A stretch of 34,746 nucleotides of DNA from positions 1 through 34,746 of the forward strand of contig CANKLV010000004.1 in NCBI GenBank assembly GCA_947483415.1, written 5' to 3'. The notes below the pieces were generated by a model. It worked only from the letters and a program-made list of their open reading frames with translations. It ran no database searches and was not told the DNA's origin. Origin of the DNA: Chitinophagaceae bacterium (GTDB taxonomy: Bacteria; Bacteroidota; Bacteroidia; Chitinophagales; Chitinophagaceae). Of the stretch, positions 8,256 to 16,146 are shown piece by piece. Both the position numbers and the translations under genes were made by a program. The first letter of the stretch is position 1; every line of letters begins with the position of its first letter.

Positions 8256-8927
8256 ATGTTAATCAAAGCATTTAATCTTTTATTTGGTCCATTTTTTAAT
8301 GCCCAAAAAGCACGTATCAATTTATCTTTGAATTATTTAAACAGAAAAAGGGAATACGATAGAAATTATTTAGACTATATCCGACTTTCAACATTGGAAC
8401 TCGTTTCCAATCAAATTGAAGAAGCTGAATTGTCTGGTGCTGTGGCCGAATTGGGCGTTTATAAAGGAAAGTTTGCACGCTATATCAATCAATATTTCCC
8501 CAATAGAAAATTATATCTTTTTGATACATTTAAAGGGTTTGATGAAGTAGATATTAAAACAGAACAATCTAATAAATTTTCTCACGGGGATCAAGATTTT
8601 AGCAATACTTCTGTAAAAAAAGTACTAGACATTATGCCTCATCCCAATCAATGTATTATTAAAGAAGGATTTTTTCCAGAAACAGCAAAAGGACTCGAAG
8701 AAACATTTGCTTTTGTGAGCATTGATACTGATTTGTATGATCCGATTTATAATGGGCTGCAATATTTTTATCCAAGACTAGTTAAAGGGGGGTATATTTT
8801 TATTCACGATTTTAATAACGATGCCTATTTAGGTGCGAAGCAAGCGGTGATAAAATTTTGTACAGAAAACAACATTAGTTTTGTTCCATTACCCGATAGC
8901 TGCGGAAGTGCAATTATTACAAAATAG
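8256..8927 (+). CDS. TylF/MycF-family class I methyltransferase
   Basis: The 223-residue protein has a class I SAM-binding motif GAVAELGVYKGKFARYI (about 61-77) and an acidic end of beta2, KLYLFDTFKGFDEVD. Further on are GFFPETAKGLEETFAFVSIDTDLYDPIYNGLQYFYPRL and GGYIFIHDFN. The E-x-x-FAFVxxDxDLYxP...L..Y.P.L..GG.i..dD pattern is that of TylF/MycF macrocin O-methyltransferases. These methylate sugar hydroxyls, and homologues occur in glycan or lipid modification clusters. No glycan genes are adjacent, so the substrate is unknown. The MLIKAFNLLFGPFFNA start is hydrophobic but not a clear signal. Its stop abuts the convergent trmD stop with no spacer. Confidence 0.82.
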   Translation: MLIKAFNLLFGPFFNAQKARINLSLNYLNRKREYDRNYLDYIRLSTLELVSNQIEEAELSGAVAELGVYKGKFARYINQYFPNRKLYLFDTFKGFDEVDIKTEQSNKFSHGDQDFSNTSVKKVLDIMPHPNQCIIKEGFFPETAKGLEETFAFVSIDTDLYDPIYNGLQYFYPRLVKGGYIFIHDFNNDAYLGAKQAVIKFCTENNISFVPLPDSCGSAIITK

Positions 8928-9605
8928 TTATTCGTTTAATAAATCAGGTCTTCGCAATCTTGTTCTTTCCAAAGATTGTTCAGTACGCCATTGATCGATA
9001 TTTTTGTGATTGCCGCTCATTAATACTTCTGGTACTTTCCAATTTCGAAATATTTCCGGACGGGTATAAACTGGGGGTGCCAATAAATCATCTTGAAAAG
9101 AATCACTTAGCGCGGATGTTTCATCATTTAAAACGCCAGGAAGCAATCGTCCAATGCTATCCGTTAGTACGGCTGCAGCAAGCTCTCCACCACTCAAAAC
9201 ATAATCGCCTATCGAAATTTCTTTGGTAACAAAATGATCTCTAAATCTCTGATCAATTCCCTTGTAATGTCCACAAATCATCAATAAATTCTTTTTCAAA
9301 GAAAGTTGATTCGCCATTTTTTGATTGAATGTTTCACCATCGGGGGTTAAAAAAATCACTTCATCATACTGTGTGGTTTTTTGCAGCGCTTCTAAAGCAT
9401 TTACCAAAGGTTCTATCATAATGACCATTCCTGCACCTCCACCAAACGGATAATCGTCTACCTGAGCGCGCGCAAAAGTGGTGTATTCGCGTAAATTTAT
9501 AACGTTTACTTCAAGCAATCCTTTTGTTTGCGCACGTTTCATTATCGAATGCGAAAATGGTCCACTTAATATTTCAGGAACTACAGTTATAATATCAATT
9601 TTCAT
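8928..9605 (-). CDS. trmD: tRNA (guanine-N1-)-methyltransferase TrmD
   Basis: The 225-residue SPOUT methyltransferase makes m1G37 next to the anticodon, preventing frameshifting. The start [13 protein letters not shown] is standard. [18 protein letters not shown] (51-67), [12 protein letters not shown] (109-120) and [11 protein letters not shown] (131-141, the trefoil-knot SAM site) are diagnostic. [23 protein letters not shown] carries the C-terminal block. The length matches the family. The S4-domain gene lies 21 bp upstream and is read in the same direction, so the two may form an operon. Usual neighbours rpsP, rimM and rplS are not adjacent; rpsP is at 32963. Confidence 0.96.
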   Translation of the reverse strand: MKIDIITVVPEILSGPFSHSIMKRAQTKGLLEVNVINLREYTTFARAQVDDYPFGGGAGMVIMIEPLVNALEALQKTTQYDEVIFLTPDGETFNQKMANQLSLKKNLLMICGHYKGIDQRFRDHFVTKEISIGDYVLSGGELAAAVLTDSIGRLLPGVLNDETSALSDSFQDDLLAPPVYTRPEIFRNWKVPEVLMSGNHKNIDQWRTEQSLERTRLRRPDLLNE

Positions 9606-9626
9606 TTTTTAATTTAATGGGGTGCT

Positions 9627-10010
9627 TTATACATCTAAAAATTCGTCTAAATCTCGTTTGTCTTTTTTGGTTGGCCTTCCTACTTTGCTTTGTCTTTTTC
9701 CAGTTTGAAAAAAAGCGGCTTCAAATTTTATTCTGTCGGTTTCTTCTGCTGGTGTAATATCCGAATAATATTTTATGGCTTCCGAATATTGAACCCTAGT
9801 ATGCAATAAACCCAATACTATTATCAACCATTTTTTTTCACTTGTTCTGATTTCGTATTCTTCCCCAATTTGCACATTTCTTGATGGTTTCAAACTGTTT
9901 CCATTCAATTTTACTTTCCCTTTATCACAAGCTTCGGATGCTAATGATCTGGTTTTGAATAAACGTATCGACCAAAGGTATTTATCTAATCTAAGTTTTG
10001 CTGATTCCAT
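9627..10010 (-). CDS. S4-domain RNA-binding protein (HslR/RqcP-like)
   Basis: The 127-residue protein has an N-terminal S4 RNA-binding domain, LRLDKYLWSIRLFKTRSLASEACDKGKVKLNGNSLKPSRNVQIGE, near residues 5-50. The C-terminus is basic (TGKRQSKVGRPTKKDKRD), typical of Hsp15/HslR-like proteins. These bind stalled 50S-nascent-chain complexes. I chose ATG at 10008-10010, since the frame upstream could begin only with a TTG at 10026-10028 and family members start near MxxxRLDKYLW. The trmD gene follows 21 bp downstream. The role in ribosome rescue is inferred from the family. Confidence 0.85.
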   Translation of the reverse strand: MESAKLRLDKYLWSIRLFKTRSLASEACDKGKVKLNGNSLKPSRNVQIGEEYEIRTSEKKWLIIVLGLLHTRVQYSEAIKYYSDITPAEETDRIKFEAAFFQTGKRQSKVGRPTKKDKRDLDEFLDV

Positions 10011-10111
10011 ATTATTGATGTAAAACAAAATTAAGTTTCTTTTTTTCTATAAGCGATATTTGATTAAGTATTTACTATTTTTAATCTTTAATTTTTACTA
10101 AAAATATTGAT

Positions 10112-12307
10112 ATGCGTATTTTAAAAAATCTATCTGTTTTTGTTTTGTTTTTATTTGCTTTTATTCAAATTTCTGTTGCACAAAGAAAAGGCATTGTATG
10201 GACAAAAGATGGGTTGAGTTATATGAAAATAGTTGATGGAGAAATAGTAAAAGTGGATGTTAAAAAAGAGTCACAAACAGTTGTACTTTCAAAAGCACAA
10301 TGCACGCCTGTTGGAACCAACACACCCATAGTGATAGAAGGTTTTTCATTCAATATGGATTACTCTAAAATTTTACTTTACACCAATGCGGAAAAAGTTT
10401 GGCGATATAAAACTAGGGGAGATTATTGGGTGTTCGATATCTCTTCAAAAAAATTACATCAGCTTGGAAAAAATTTGCCAGCGCAATCATTGATGTTTGC
10501 TAAGTTTTCGCCTGATGGTAAGCAAGTGGCTTATGTTAGTGAGCACAATATATTTTCGGAAGATATGTCAACATCTAAAATAAAGAAACTAACTATTGAT
10601 GGTACACGAAAATTGATTAATGGAACATTTGATTGGGTTTATGAAGAAGAGTTTGGTTGTAGAGATGGCTTTCGTTGGTCTCCTGATAGTAAGTCTATTG
10701 CCTATTGGCAAATTGATGCCAATAAAATTAGGGATTATTATATGCTTAACACAACAGATTCGGTGTATTCCAAAATTATTCCTGTAGAATACCCAAAAGT
10801 AGGAGATGCTCCATCTTCTGCCAAAATTGGCGTTATGTTATTGGCAAATGGCGTTACAAAATGGATGAAGATTGAAGGCGACCCGAGACAAAATTATTTA
10901 ACCAGAATGGAATGGAGTGGGGTTAATGAAATAATAGTTCAGCAGATAGATAGAAGACAACAAGAGAGCAAATTAATCTATTGCAATACATCTGATGGAA
11001 ATGCCAGAACTTTTTGGGCAGAAAATGATAAAGCATGGGTGGATATGAATACAGATAATCCGGTAGGTTGGAGTTGGATAAACAACAAACAAGATTTTTT
11101 ATGGGTAAGTGAAAAAGATGGCTGGAGGCATATTTACAAAATAAGTAAAGATGGTAAAACCACCACATTGATTACAAAAGGCAATTTTGATATTGGTGAA
11201 ATTAAAGCAATAGACGAGGCGAATAATTATGTTTATTTTACCGCCTCGCCAGACAATGCAACGCAACTTTATTTATATCGGATAAAAATAAATGCGCCAG
11301 CAGGTAAAGTATTTAAAGAAGAGCCAATGGAATTGTTGTGCAACACAAATTTAAAAGGTACCCATAATTATGACATTTCTCCAAATGCAAAAATGGCATT
11401 CCATCGCTTTAGCAATCACAACACTCCGCCCATTTCAGAATGGGTGGAATTTCCAGAAAATACGCCAACAAATTCGAGCAAATCTGTCTTAAAAAATATT
11501 AATACAGATGCATCAATTCAAGTTGAATATTTAAAGTTATTAACTGCGGATAATATTGAACTAGATGCATGGATTAACAAACCCAAAAATTTCAATCCCA
11601 AAAAAAAATATCCACTTGTGGTTTATGTATACGGCGAACCGGCAGCAAAAACCACAGATGATGAATATGGGAACCATGAAAACTTTTTGTACAATGGAAG
11701 CATGTCTGATGATGGATATATTCAAGTTGCTTTAGATAACAGAGGAACACCTTCTTTAAAAGGTGCCGCTTGGAGAAAAGCAATTTATAGAAGAAATGGA
11801 CAGATCAACATTCGCGATATGGCAATGGGTGTAATTAAATTAATAGAAAATTCACCATTCATAGACACATCAAGAGTCGCAGTTTGGGGATGGAGTGGAG
11901 GAGGTTCTTCTACATTGAATTTACTCTTTCAATTTCCGAGTATTTTTAAAACAGGCATCTCCATTGCACCGGTTACCAATTTGTTGTTTTACGATAACAT
12001 TTACACCGAGCGATACATGGGTTTGCCTCAAGAAAACATGCAAGATTTCAGAAAAGGTTCACCTATGACGTATGCAAAAGGGTTAAGCGGAAATCTATTA
12101 TTGGTGCATGGTACGGGCGATGACAATGTACATTATAGCAATGCAGAATCATTAATCAATGAGCTGATTAAATACAATAAACAGTTTCAATTTATGCCTT
12201 ATCCCAACAGAACACATAGCATCAGTGAAGGAGAAGGTACGTTTGAACATTTATCTACTTTGTATACCAATTATTTAAGAAAAAATTGTACGCCAGGAGA
12301 AAAGTAG
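10112..12307 (+). CDS. S9 family dipeptidyl/prolyl peptidase (DPP IV type)
   Basis: The 731-residue serine peptidase has a Sec signal peptide (1-23, ending SVAQ). A beta-propeller with the DPP IV motif DWVYEEE (174-180) holds the glutamates that bind the substrate N-terminus. The C-terminal alpha/beta-hydrolase domain follows. The nucleophile is Ser595 in GWSGGGSS. Asp670 (GTGDDNVH) and His702 (NRTHSIS) complete the triad. Such periplasmic enzymes remove Xaa-Pro di- or tripeptides from peptides and are common in Bacteroidetes (compare DPP IV and prolyl tripeptidyl peptidase). The gene stands alone. Its upstream region holds a near match to the -7 consensus (GATATTTG, 10055-10062). It is followed by a G-rich repeat at 12381. 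Confidence 0.92.
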   Translation: MRILKNLSVFVLFLFAFIQISVAQRKGIVWTKDGLSYMKIVDGEIVKVDVKKESQTVVLSKAQCTPVGTNTPIVIEGFSFNMDYSKILLYTNAEKVWRYKTRGDYWVFDISSKKLHQLGKNLPAQSLMFAKFSPDGKQVAYVSEHNIFSEDMSTSKIKKLTIDGTRKLINGTFDWVYEEEFGCRDGFRWSPDSKSIAYWQIDANKIRDYYMLNTTDSVYSKIIPVEYPKVGDAPSSAKIGVMLLANGVTKWMKIEGDPRQNYLTRMEWSGVNEIIVQQIDRRQQESKLIYCNTSDGNARTFWAENDKAWVDMNTDNPVGWSWINNKQDFLWVSEKDGWRHIYKISKDGKTTTLITKGNFDIGEIKAIDEANNYVYFTASPDNATQLYLYRIKINAPAGKVFKEEPMELLCNTNLKGTHNYDISPNAKMAFHRFSNHNTPPISEWVEFPENTPTNSSKSVLKNINTDASIQVEYLKLLTADNIELDAWINKPKNFNPKKKYPLVVYVYGEPAAKTTDDEYGNHENFLYNGSMSDDGYIQVALDNRGTPSLKGAAWRKAIYRRNGQINIRDMAMGVIKLIENSPFIDTSRVAVWGWSGGGSSTLNLLFQFPSIFKTGISIAPVTNLLFYDNIYTERYMGLPQENMQDFRKGSPMTYAKGLSGNLLLVHGTGDDNVHYSNAESLINELIKYNKQFQFMPYPNRTHSISEGEGTFEHLSTLYTNYLRKNCTPGEK

Positions 12308-12380
12308 TTTGGATGAGGGATGCTTGATATTAAATTCTAGATGTTGGATACGGAATAAACTTCAACCCCCTTCACCTTTC

Positions 12381-12403
12381 GGGGGAAGGGTTGGGGAAGG
12401 GGG
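12381..12403 (+). repeat. G-quadruplex-type repeat, copy 2
   Basis: The plus strand reads G5-AA-G3-TT-G4-AA-G5, four G-runs with 2-nt loops. It is the inverted copy of 809-831. It lies 74 bp after the S9 peptidase stop and 25 bp before the end of the convergent aminotransferase. A CCCTTC...GGAAGGG pairing begins at about 12368. Confidence 0.7.
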
Positions 12404-12427
12404 CTTCAAACACCAAACAAAAAACCT

Positions 12428-13624
12428 TTAACTAACCTTGCCCGAATAAACTTCTAATGCTTTTTCAAGACAGTCGATTGCTTTATGAATGGCATTAACA
12501 TTCAACACATAAGCCAATCGAACTTCATTTTTACCCAAGCCTGCGGTAGCATAAAAGCCAGTTGCCGGAGCGAGCATTATTGTTGCATTGTTATAGCTGA
12601 AAGATTCTAAAAGCCATTGACAAAAAACATCGCAATCATCAATTGGCAATCTTGCCATGGCATAAAAAGCACCACCTGGGTTTGGACAAAATACTCCTGG
12701 GATTTTATTTAGTCTTTCAACAATGGTATCTCTTCTTAGTTTGTATTCTGCTTTGGTAATGTCAAAATAATCATCTGGTAAATCAACCGCAGCTTCACCA
12801 AGAAGTTGTGCGTAGTATGGTGGACTTAATCTTGCTTGTGCAAATTTCATTGCAGCATTAAGTACATCTTTGTTTTTGGTTACCAATGCGCCGATTCTTC
12901 CACCACAAGCACTATATCTTTTACTGATGGTGTCCATCAAGATTACATTATTCTCGGCACCTTTTAAATGCATCGCACTGGTATGTGTTGATTCGTAGCA
13001 AAACTCTCTGTAAGCCTCATCTGCAAAAAGAAATAAGTTGTGTTTGATTACAAGCGCTTCAAGAATTTTCATTTCCGCTTCGCTATACAAATAGCCAGTT
13101 GGATTATTGGGATTGCAAATTACAATTGCTTTGGTTTTCGAAGTAATGGCTTTTTCTATTTCTTCCATTTTAGGCAAATCAAATCCTGTTTCAATTTTAC
13201 TGCCAATTGGAACAACCTTTACGCCAGCCTGAACAGCAAAACCGTTGTAATTTGCGTAGAATGGTTCGGGAATAATTACTTCATCACCAGCATCCAGGCA
13301 AGCCATAAATCCAAATAAAATAGCTTCACTACCTCCGGTAGTTACAATAATTTCTGAAGCATCAACATGGATATTATTTTTAGCATAATATTGAACCAGT
13401 TTTTTTCTATAGCTTTCATTTCCTGCACTATGGCTATATTCTAAAACAGAGAAATCTGCGTTTCGAACAGCATCTAAACAAGATTTTGGTGTTTCAATGT
13501 CTGGTTGTCCGATGTTTAAATGAAAAACATTAATACCTTTTTTCTTCGCAGCTTCTGCAAATGGAACCAATTTTCTAATTGGAGATGCGGGCATCATTTC
13601 CCCACGTTGACTGATTTTTAACAT
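12428..13624 (-). CDS. Class I PLP-dependent aminotransferase (aspartate aminotransferase-like)
   Basis: The 398-residue fold-type I aminotransferase has all the expected marks. NPNNPTG is at 171-177 and ADEAYREF at 201-208. The PLP lysine is K235 in SKRYSACGGRIG, where the terminal Arg-Ile-Gly binds the cofactor phosphate. The N-terminus begins RGEMMPASPIRKLVPFAEAAKKKGI, followed by NIGQPDIETP. This is the subgroup often annotated as AspC/PatA-like. The amino-acid substrate cannot be fixed from sequence. A TATATTTG -7 box ends 4 bp before ATG, suggesting a leaderless mRNA. It converges with the S9 peptidase gene. Confidence 0.9.
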   Translation of the reverse strand: MLKISQRGEMMPASPIRKLVPFAEAAKKKGINVFHLNIGQPDIETPKSCLDAVRNADFSVLEYSHSAGNESYRKKLVQYYAKNNIHVDASEIIVTTGGSEAILFGFMACLDAGDEVIIPEPFYANYNGFAVQAGVKVVPIGSKIETGFDLPKMEEIEKAITSKTKAIVICNPNNPTGYLYSEAEMKILEALVIKHNLFLFADEAYREFCYESTHTSAMHLKGAENNVILMDTISKRYSACGGRIGALVTKNKDVLNAAMKFAQARLSPPYYAQLLGEAAVDLPDDYFDITKAEYKLRRDTIVERLNKIPGVFCPNPGGAFYAMARLPIDDCDVFCQWLLESFSYNNATIMLAPATGFYATAGLGKNEVRLAYVLNVNAIHKAIDCLEKALEVYSGKVS

Positions 13625-13628
13625 GTTG

Positions 13629-13636
13629 CAAATATA
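13629..13636 (-). promoter_or_regulatory. -7 box 4 bp upstream of the aminotransferase ATG
   Basis: TATATTTG on the minus strand fits TAnnTTTG exactly. Only CAAC separates it from ATG, so the transcript would begin at or next to the start codon. Confidence 0.5.
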
Positions 13637-13687
13637 TGTTTTTATCTAAAAAAAGAAACTGTAGTAATGAAGTTCAATTTTTTGTGA

Positions 13688-13815
13688 TTAAGTAAAAAGT
13701 GAAAAGTAAAAAGTAAAAAGTGAAAAATCCTACCCGCTGTGGTTTTTACAAAAAAAGAAGTGAAAAAATCATACCCTCTGTTTTGACTTTTGATTTTTGA
13801 CTTTTGAATTTCTGT
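13688..13815. repeat. Inverted pair of heptameric AAAAGTN arrays
   Basis: Bases 13688-13727 hold tandem AAAAGTG/AAAAGTA heptamers. Bases 13790-13815 hold the reverse form, TTTTGAC-TTTTGAT, on the same strand. The two could pair across about 60 bp. No coding region is evident in the 281-bp gap. Confidence 0.4.
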
Positions 13816-13905
13816 TTAACAAGTTTGAGGGTTTTTAAAAAATTGGTTCATTTTTTAATTTCAATGCATTAATATTCAATAACTTGCAATGCAAAATTAA
13901 ACATA

Positions 13906-14646
13906 ATGACAGTAATTATTGTATTTTTTCTAACCCATTGGTTTTTATCTCTTTTTTTACATACTTTTTTTCTTCATCGATTTGCATCACACAAATTGTA
14001 TGAAACAAGCAAGAATTGGGAAAGGTTTTTTTATTTCAGCACTTGGTTTGTTCAAGGTTCGTCTTACCTAATTCCGAGAGCTTATGGGGTTATGCATCGC
14101 ATGCACCACGAGTATAGTGATAGTGAAGAAGATCCGCACTCTCCTCATTTTTTTAAAGATGTTTATCAAATGATGATGAGCACAAAAAAAATGTATCAAT
14201 CATTCATTAAAAATGAAAAAGTACCAGATGCAAAATTTACAGCAGATTACCTACCGGTTTGGGAGAAGCTAGATAAATTTGGCGATCACAATATCACAAG
14301 ACTGTTTTTTATCCTATCATACACCGCTGTTTATGTAATTTATGCGCCAAGTTTTTGGTGGTATTTATTATTGCCTATACATTTTTTAATGGGCCCAGTT
14401 CAAGGAGCAATTGTGAATTGGTGCGGACATAAATATGGTTACCGAAATTTTAATTCTACCGATCAAAGTAAAAACTCTACACCTTGGGGAATTTTATTGA
14501 TGGGTGAATTATTTCAAAATAATCATCACCATAACAAAGAAGACGCAAACTTTGCTAAAAAATGGTATGAGTTTGATACGACTTATTTAATAATGAAAGG
14601 ACTTCATGCAGTTGGAATAATTAAAATAAAAAAGTTACCAAGCTAG
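13906..14646 (+). CDS. Membrane fatty acid (acyl-CoA) desaturase
   Basis: The 246-residue di-iron membrane enzyme introduces a double bond into acyl chains. It carries three histidine clusters: HTFFLHRFASH (19-29), HRMHH (64-68) and NNHHH (205-209). A further His is in NWCGHKYGYR (H175), which stearoyl-CoA-type desaturases also use as a ligand. Hydrophobic segments cover about 1-20, 35-60, 133-150 and 151-170. The length of ~250 is short compared with ~300 for many desaturases but normal for this bacterial subgroup. It stands alone, with no fatty acid genes adjacent. It probably acts on membrane lipids or acyl-CoA in the inner membrane, perhaps for cold adaptation; that is inference. Confidence 0.9.
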   Translation: MTVIIVFFLTHWFLSLFLHTFFLHRFASHKLYETSKNWERFFYFSTWFVQGSSYLIPRAYGVMHRMHHEYSDSEEDPHSPHFFKDVYQMMMSTKKMYQSFIKNEKVPDAKFTADYLPVWEKLDKFGDHNITRLFFILSYTAVYVIYAPSFWWYLLLPIHFLMGPVQGAIVNWCGHKYGYRNFNSTDQSKNSTPWGILLMGELFQNNHHHNKEDANFAKKWYEFDTTYLIMKGLHAVGIIKIKKLPS

Positions 14647-14960
14647 CATTCCGCTATTAATTTTCATTTTATACACGTTTTCAATATTTCATTGAACGCT
14701 ACAAATTATTGTTTACATCATTCTTTAATCGAATATAGTAACGCTATAACGACATTTTTACGAATGTTGACTTTTTTTTAATAGTTAGTCCACATTATCA
14801 AGTATAATTATTAAAAGCCAGATGTATTGTAAAGGTTCAATCATTTACTTCTTTGGTTTGGATTAATGATCAAACAAGCTGCATAGTTCATTTGAATAAC
14901 CTAGTTATAACTCCATCTACAAATTTATAAAGCTATTTTAAGTTTAATTTCTATAAAATA
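14647..14960. other. Intergenic region with no recognised gene
   Basis: This AT-rich gap after the desaturase gene holds only weak hairpins (TATAG-TAACG-CTATA at 14734-14748, and ACATT...AATGT at 14752-14767 followed by a T-run). The latter could end desaturase transcription. No other feature stands out. Confidence 0.4.
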
Positions 14961-14987
14961 AAAAGCCCCGCAATTTGCAGGGCTTTA
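14961..14987 (-). terminator. Intrinsic terminator of the DUF1573 genes
   Basis: The hairpin AAAGCCC-CGCAATTTGCA-GGGCTTT, read on minus, is followed by TTTATTTTAT. It lies 21 bp after the stop at 15009. Confidence 0.8.
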
Positions 14988-15008
14988 AAATATTGCAGTA
15001 AAAATAAA

Positions 15009-15512
15009 TTATGGTTTCTTAGTTGTTTTTTTAACTGGTGCTTTTTTAGCTGGTGTAGCAACTGCTTCAGTTGATTTAACTGCAGGTGCTGCAATTTTAG
15101 CAGGTTCAGTTGAAGGGGTTGTTGTAGCTGCTGCATCTTCATTTTTCAAAACCTCACCTTTAATCGAAATTGATCTTGCATCATAACCTGCAAATTTTAC
15201 GTTTAAAGTCTTTTGGAATGCACCTACATTTTTAGCGTTGTAGGTTGCTTTGATAAAACCTGATTTTCCAGGTGCAATTGGTTCTTTAGTATAGTCACCA
15301 ATTGTACAGCCACAAGTTGGTGTTGCTGATTCAATCACTAAAGGCTCAGTACCAATATTTGTAACTTCGAAAGTTGCAGTAGTAGGATTGTCTTGTTTAA
15401 TTTTTCCTAAATCAATTGTAGTTGAATTGAATTTTGCAACAGCTGAATCTGATTGTGCAAAAATGCTTGTTGTTAAAACCAATGCAGTTAAAGAAAGTAA
15501 TAGTTTTTTCAT
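15009..15512 (-). CDS. DUF1573 secreted protein (copy A)
   Basis: The 167-residue protein has a signal peptide (1-19, LTTSIFAQ). A DUF1573 domain spans about 24-120: FNSTTIDLGKIKQDNPTTATFEVTN, then ATPTCGCTIGDYTKEPIAPGKSGFIKATYN and KTLNVKFAG. The TCGCT block is the family hallmark. The domain has an Ig/MSP-like beta sandwich and is widespread in Bacteroidetes, but its function is unknown. A low-complexity A/T/P/K tail (about 125-167, ending KKAPVKKTTKKP) is probably disordered and basic. The neighbour at 15538 is a paralogue 25 bp upstream, so the two form an operon with a shared terminator at 14961. Confidence 0.88.
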   Translation of the reverse strand: MKKLLLSLTALVLTTSIFAQSDSAVAKFNSTTIDLGKIKQDNPTTATFEVTNIGTEPLVIESATPTCGCTIGDYTKEPIAPGKSGFIKATYNAKNVGAFQKTLNVKFAGYDARSISIKGEVLKNEDAAATTTPSTEPAKIAAPAVKSTEAVATPAKKAPVKKTTKKP

Positions 15513-15537
15513 TTTTTTGATTTTTTAGCGTTTATAA

Positions 15538-16014
15538 TTAGTCTTTTAAAATACTTGATGATGTGTTTACTGGAGCGCTAGAAGATGGTGTCTTCCATAC
15601 TTCTCCTTTAATGGTGATGATTCTGCTCTGGTCTGTATTATAAGTTATGGTTATTGTTTTTGAAAATGGTCCCTCAGCTGCAGCGTTATAGCCCACTTTA
15701 ATTACGCTAGTTTCATTTGGAGCAATGCTTTTATCTTTTTCCCATTCTGGAGTGGTGCAACCACAACTCGCCTGCACATTTACCAATTTTAAATCTGAAT
15801 TTCCACCGTTTTTAAAGGTGAAATTATGATTTACAGGTTTTCCCTGTGGGATTTTCCCAAAGTCAAATGTTGTTTCTAACAAAACTAATGAAGTATCTAA
15901 TTTAGGTTCAAGTGTTGTTTCAGATTTTACAACATCATGATTGTGTCCTTCATGTTGGGCATAAGAACCTATACTTATTAAAATAGAAACGCAAAAAGGG
16001 ATTAAAATTTTCAT
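15538..16014 (-). CDS. DUF1573 secreted protein (copy B)
   Basis: The 158-residue protein has a Sec signal (1-19, ISIGSYAQ), then a His/Glu-rich stretch (HEGHNHDVV) and a DUF1573 domain. Key block: VQASCGCTTPEWEKDKSIAPNETSVIKVGYNA, with the CGC motif. LVLLETTFDFGKIPQGKPVNHNFTFKN is the N-terminal strand set. It lacks the basic tail of copy A and ends in a short S/T-rich tail. It starts the two-gene unit, divergent from the E1 gene at 16147. Function is unknown. The paralogous pair suggests an old duplication. Confidence 0.86.
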   Translation of the reverse strand: MKILIPFCVSILISIGSYAQHEGHNHDVVKSETTLEPKLDTSLVLLETTFDFGKIPQGKPVNHNFTFKNGGNSDLKLVNVQASCGCTTPEWEKDKSIAPNETSVIKVGYNAAAEGPFSKTITITYNTDQSRIITIKGEVWKTPSSSAPVNTSSSILKD

Positions 16015-16146
16015 AATTACTTCGATGTAAAATAAATTAAAAGTAAATATACAAAATCATTTTAAAAAAACTATTTTGATACTTTGTTTTCTGTTTTTTA
16101 ACAAACTAATTTGAAAGTGTTATTTTTGAAAAATATTATTATACCA

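Noticed and set aside
8066-8275. A 69-codon plus-strand frame
   Set aside because: It overlaps the ade start and the TylF-like start; no homology is evident.
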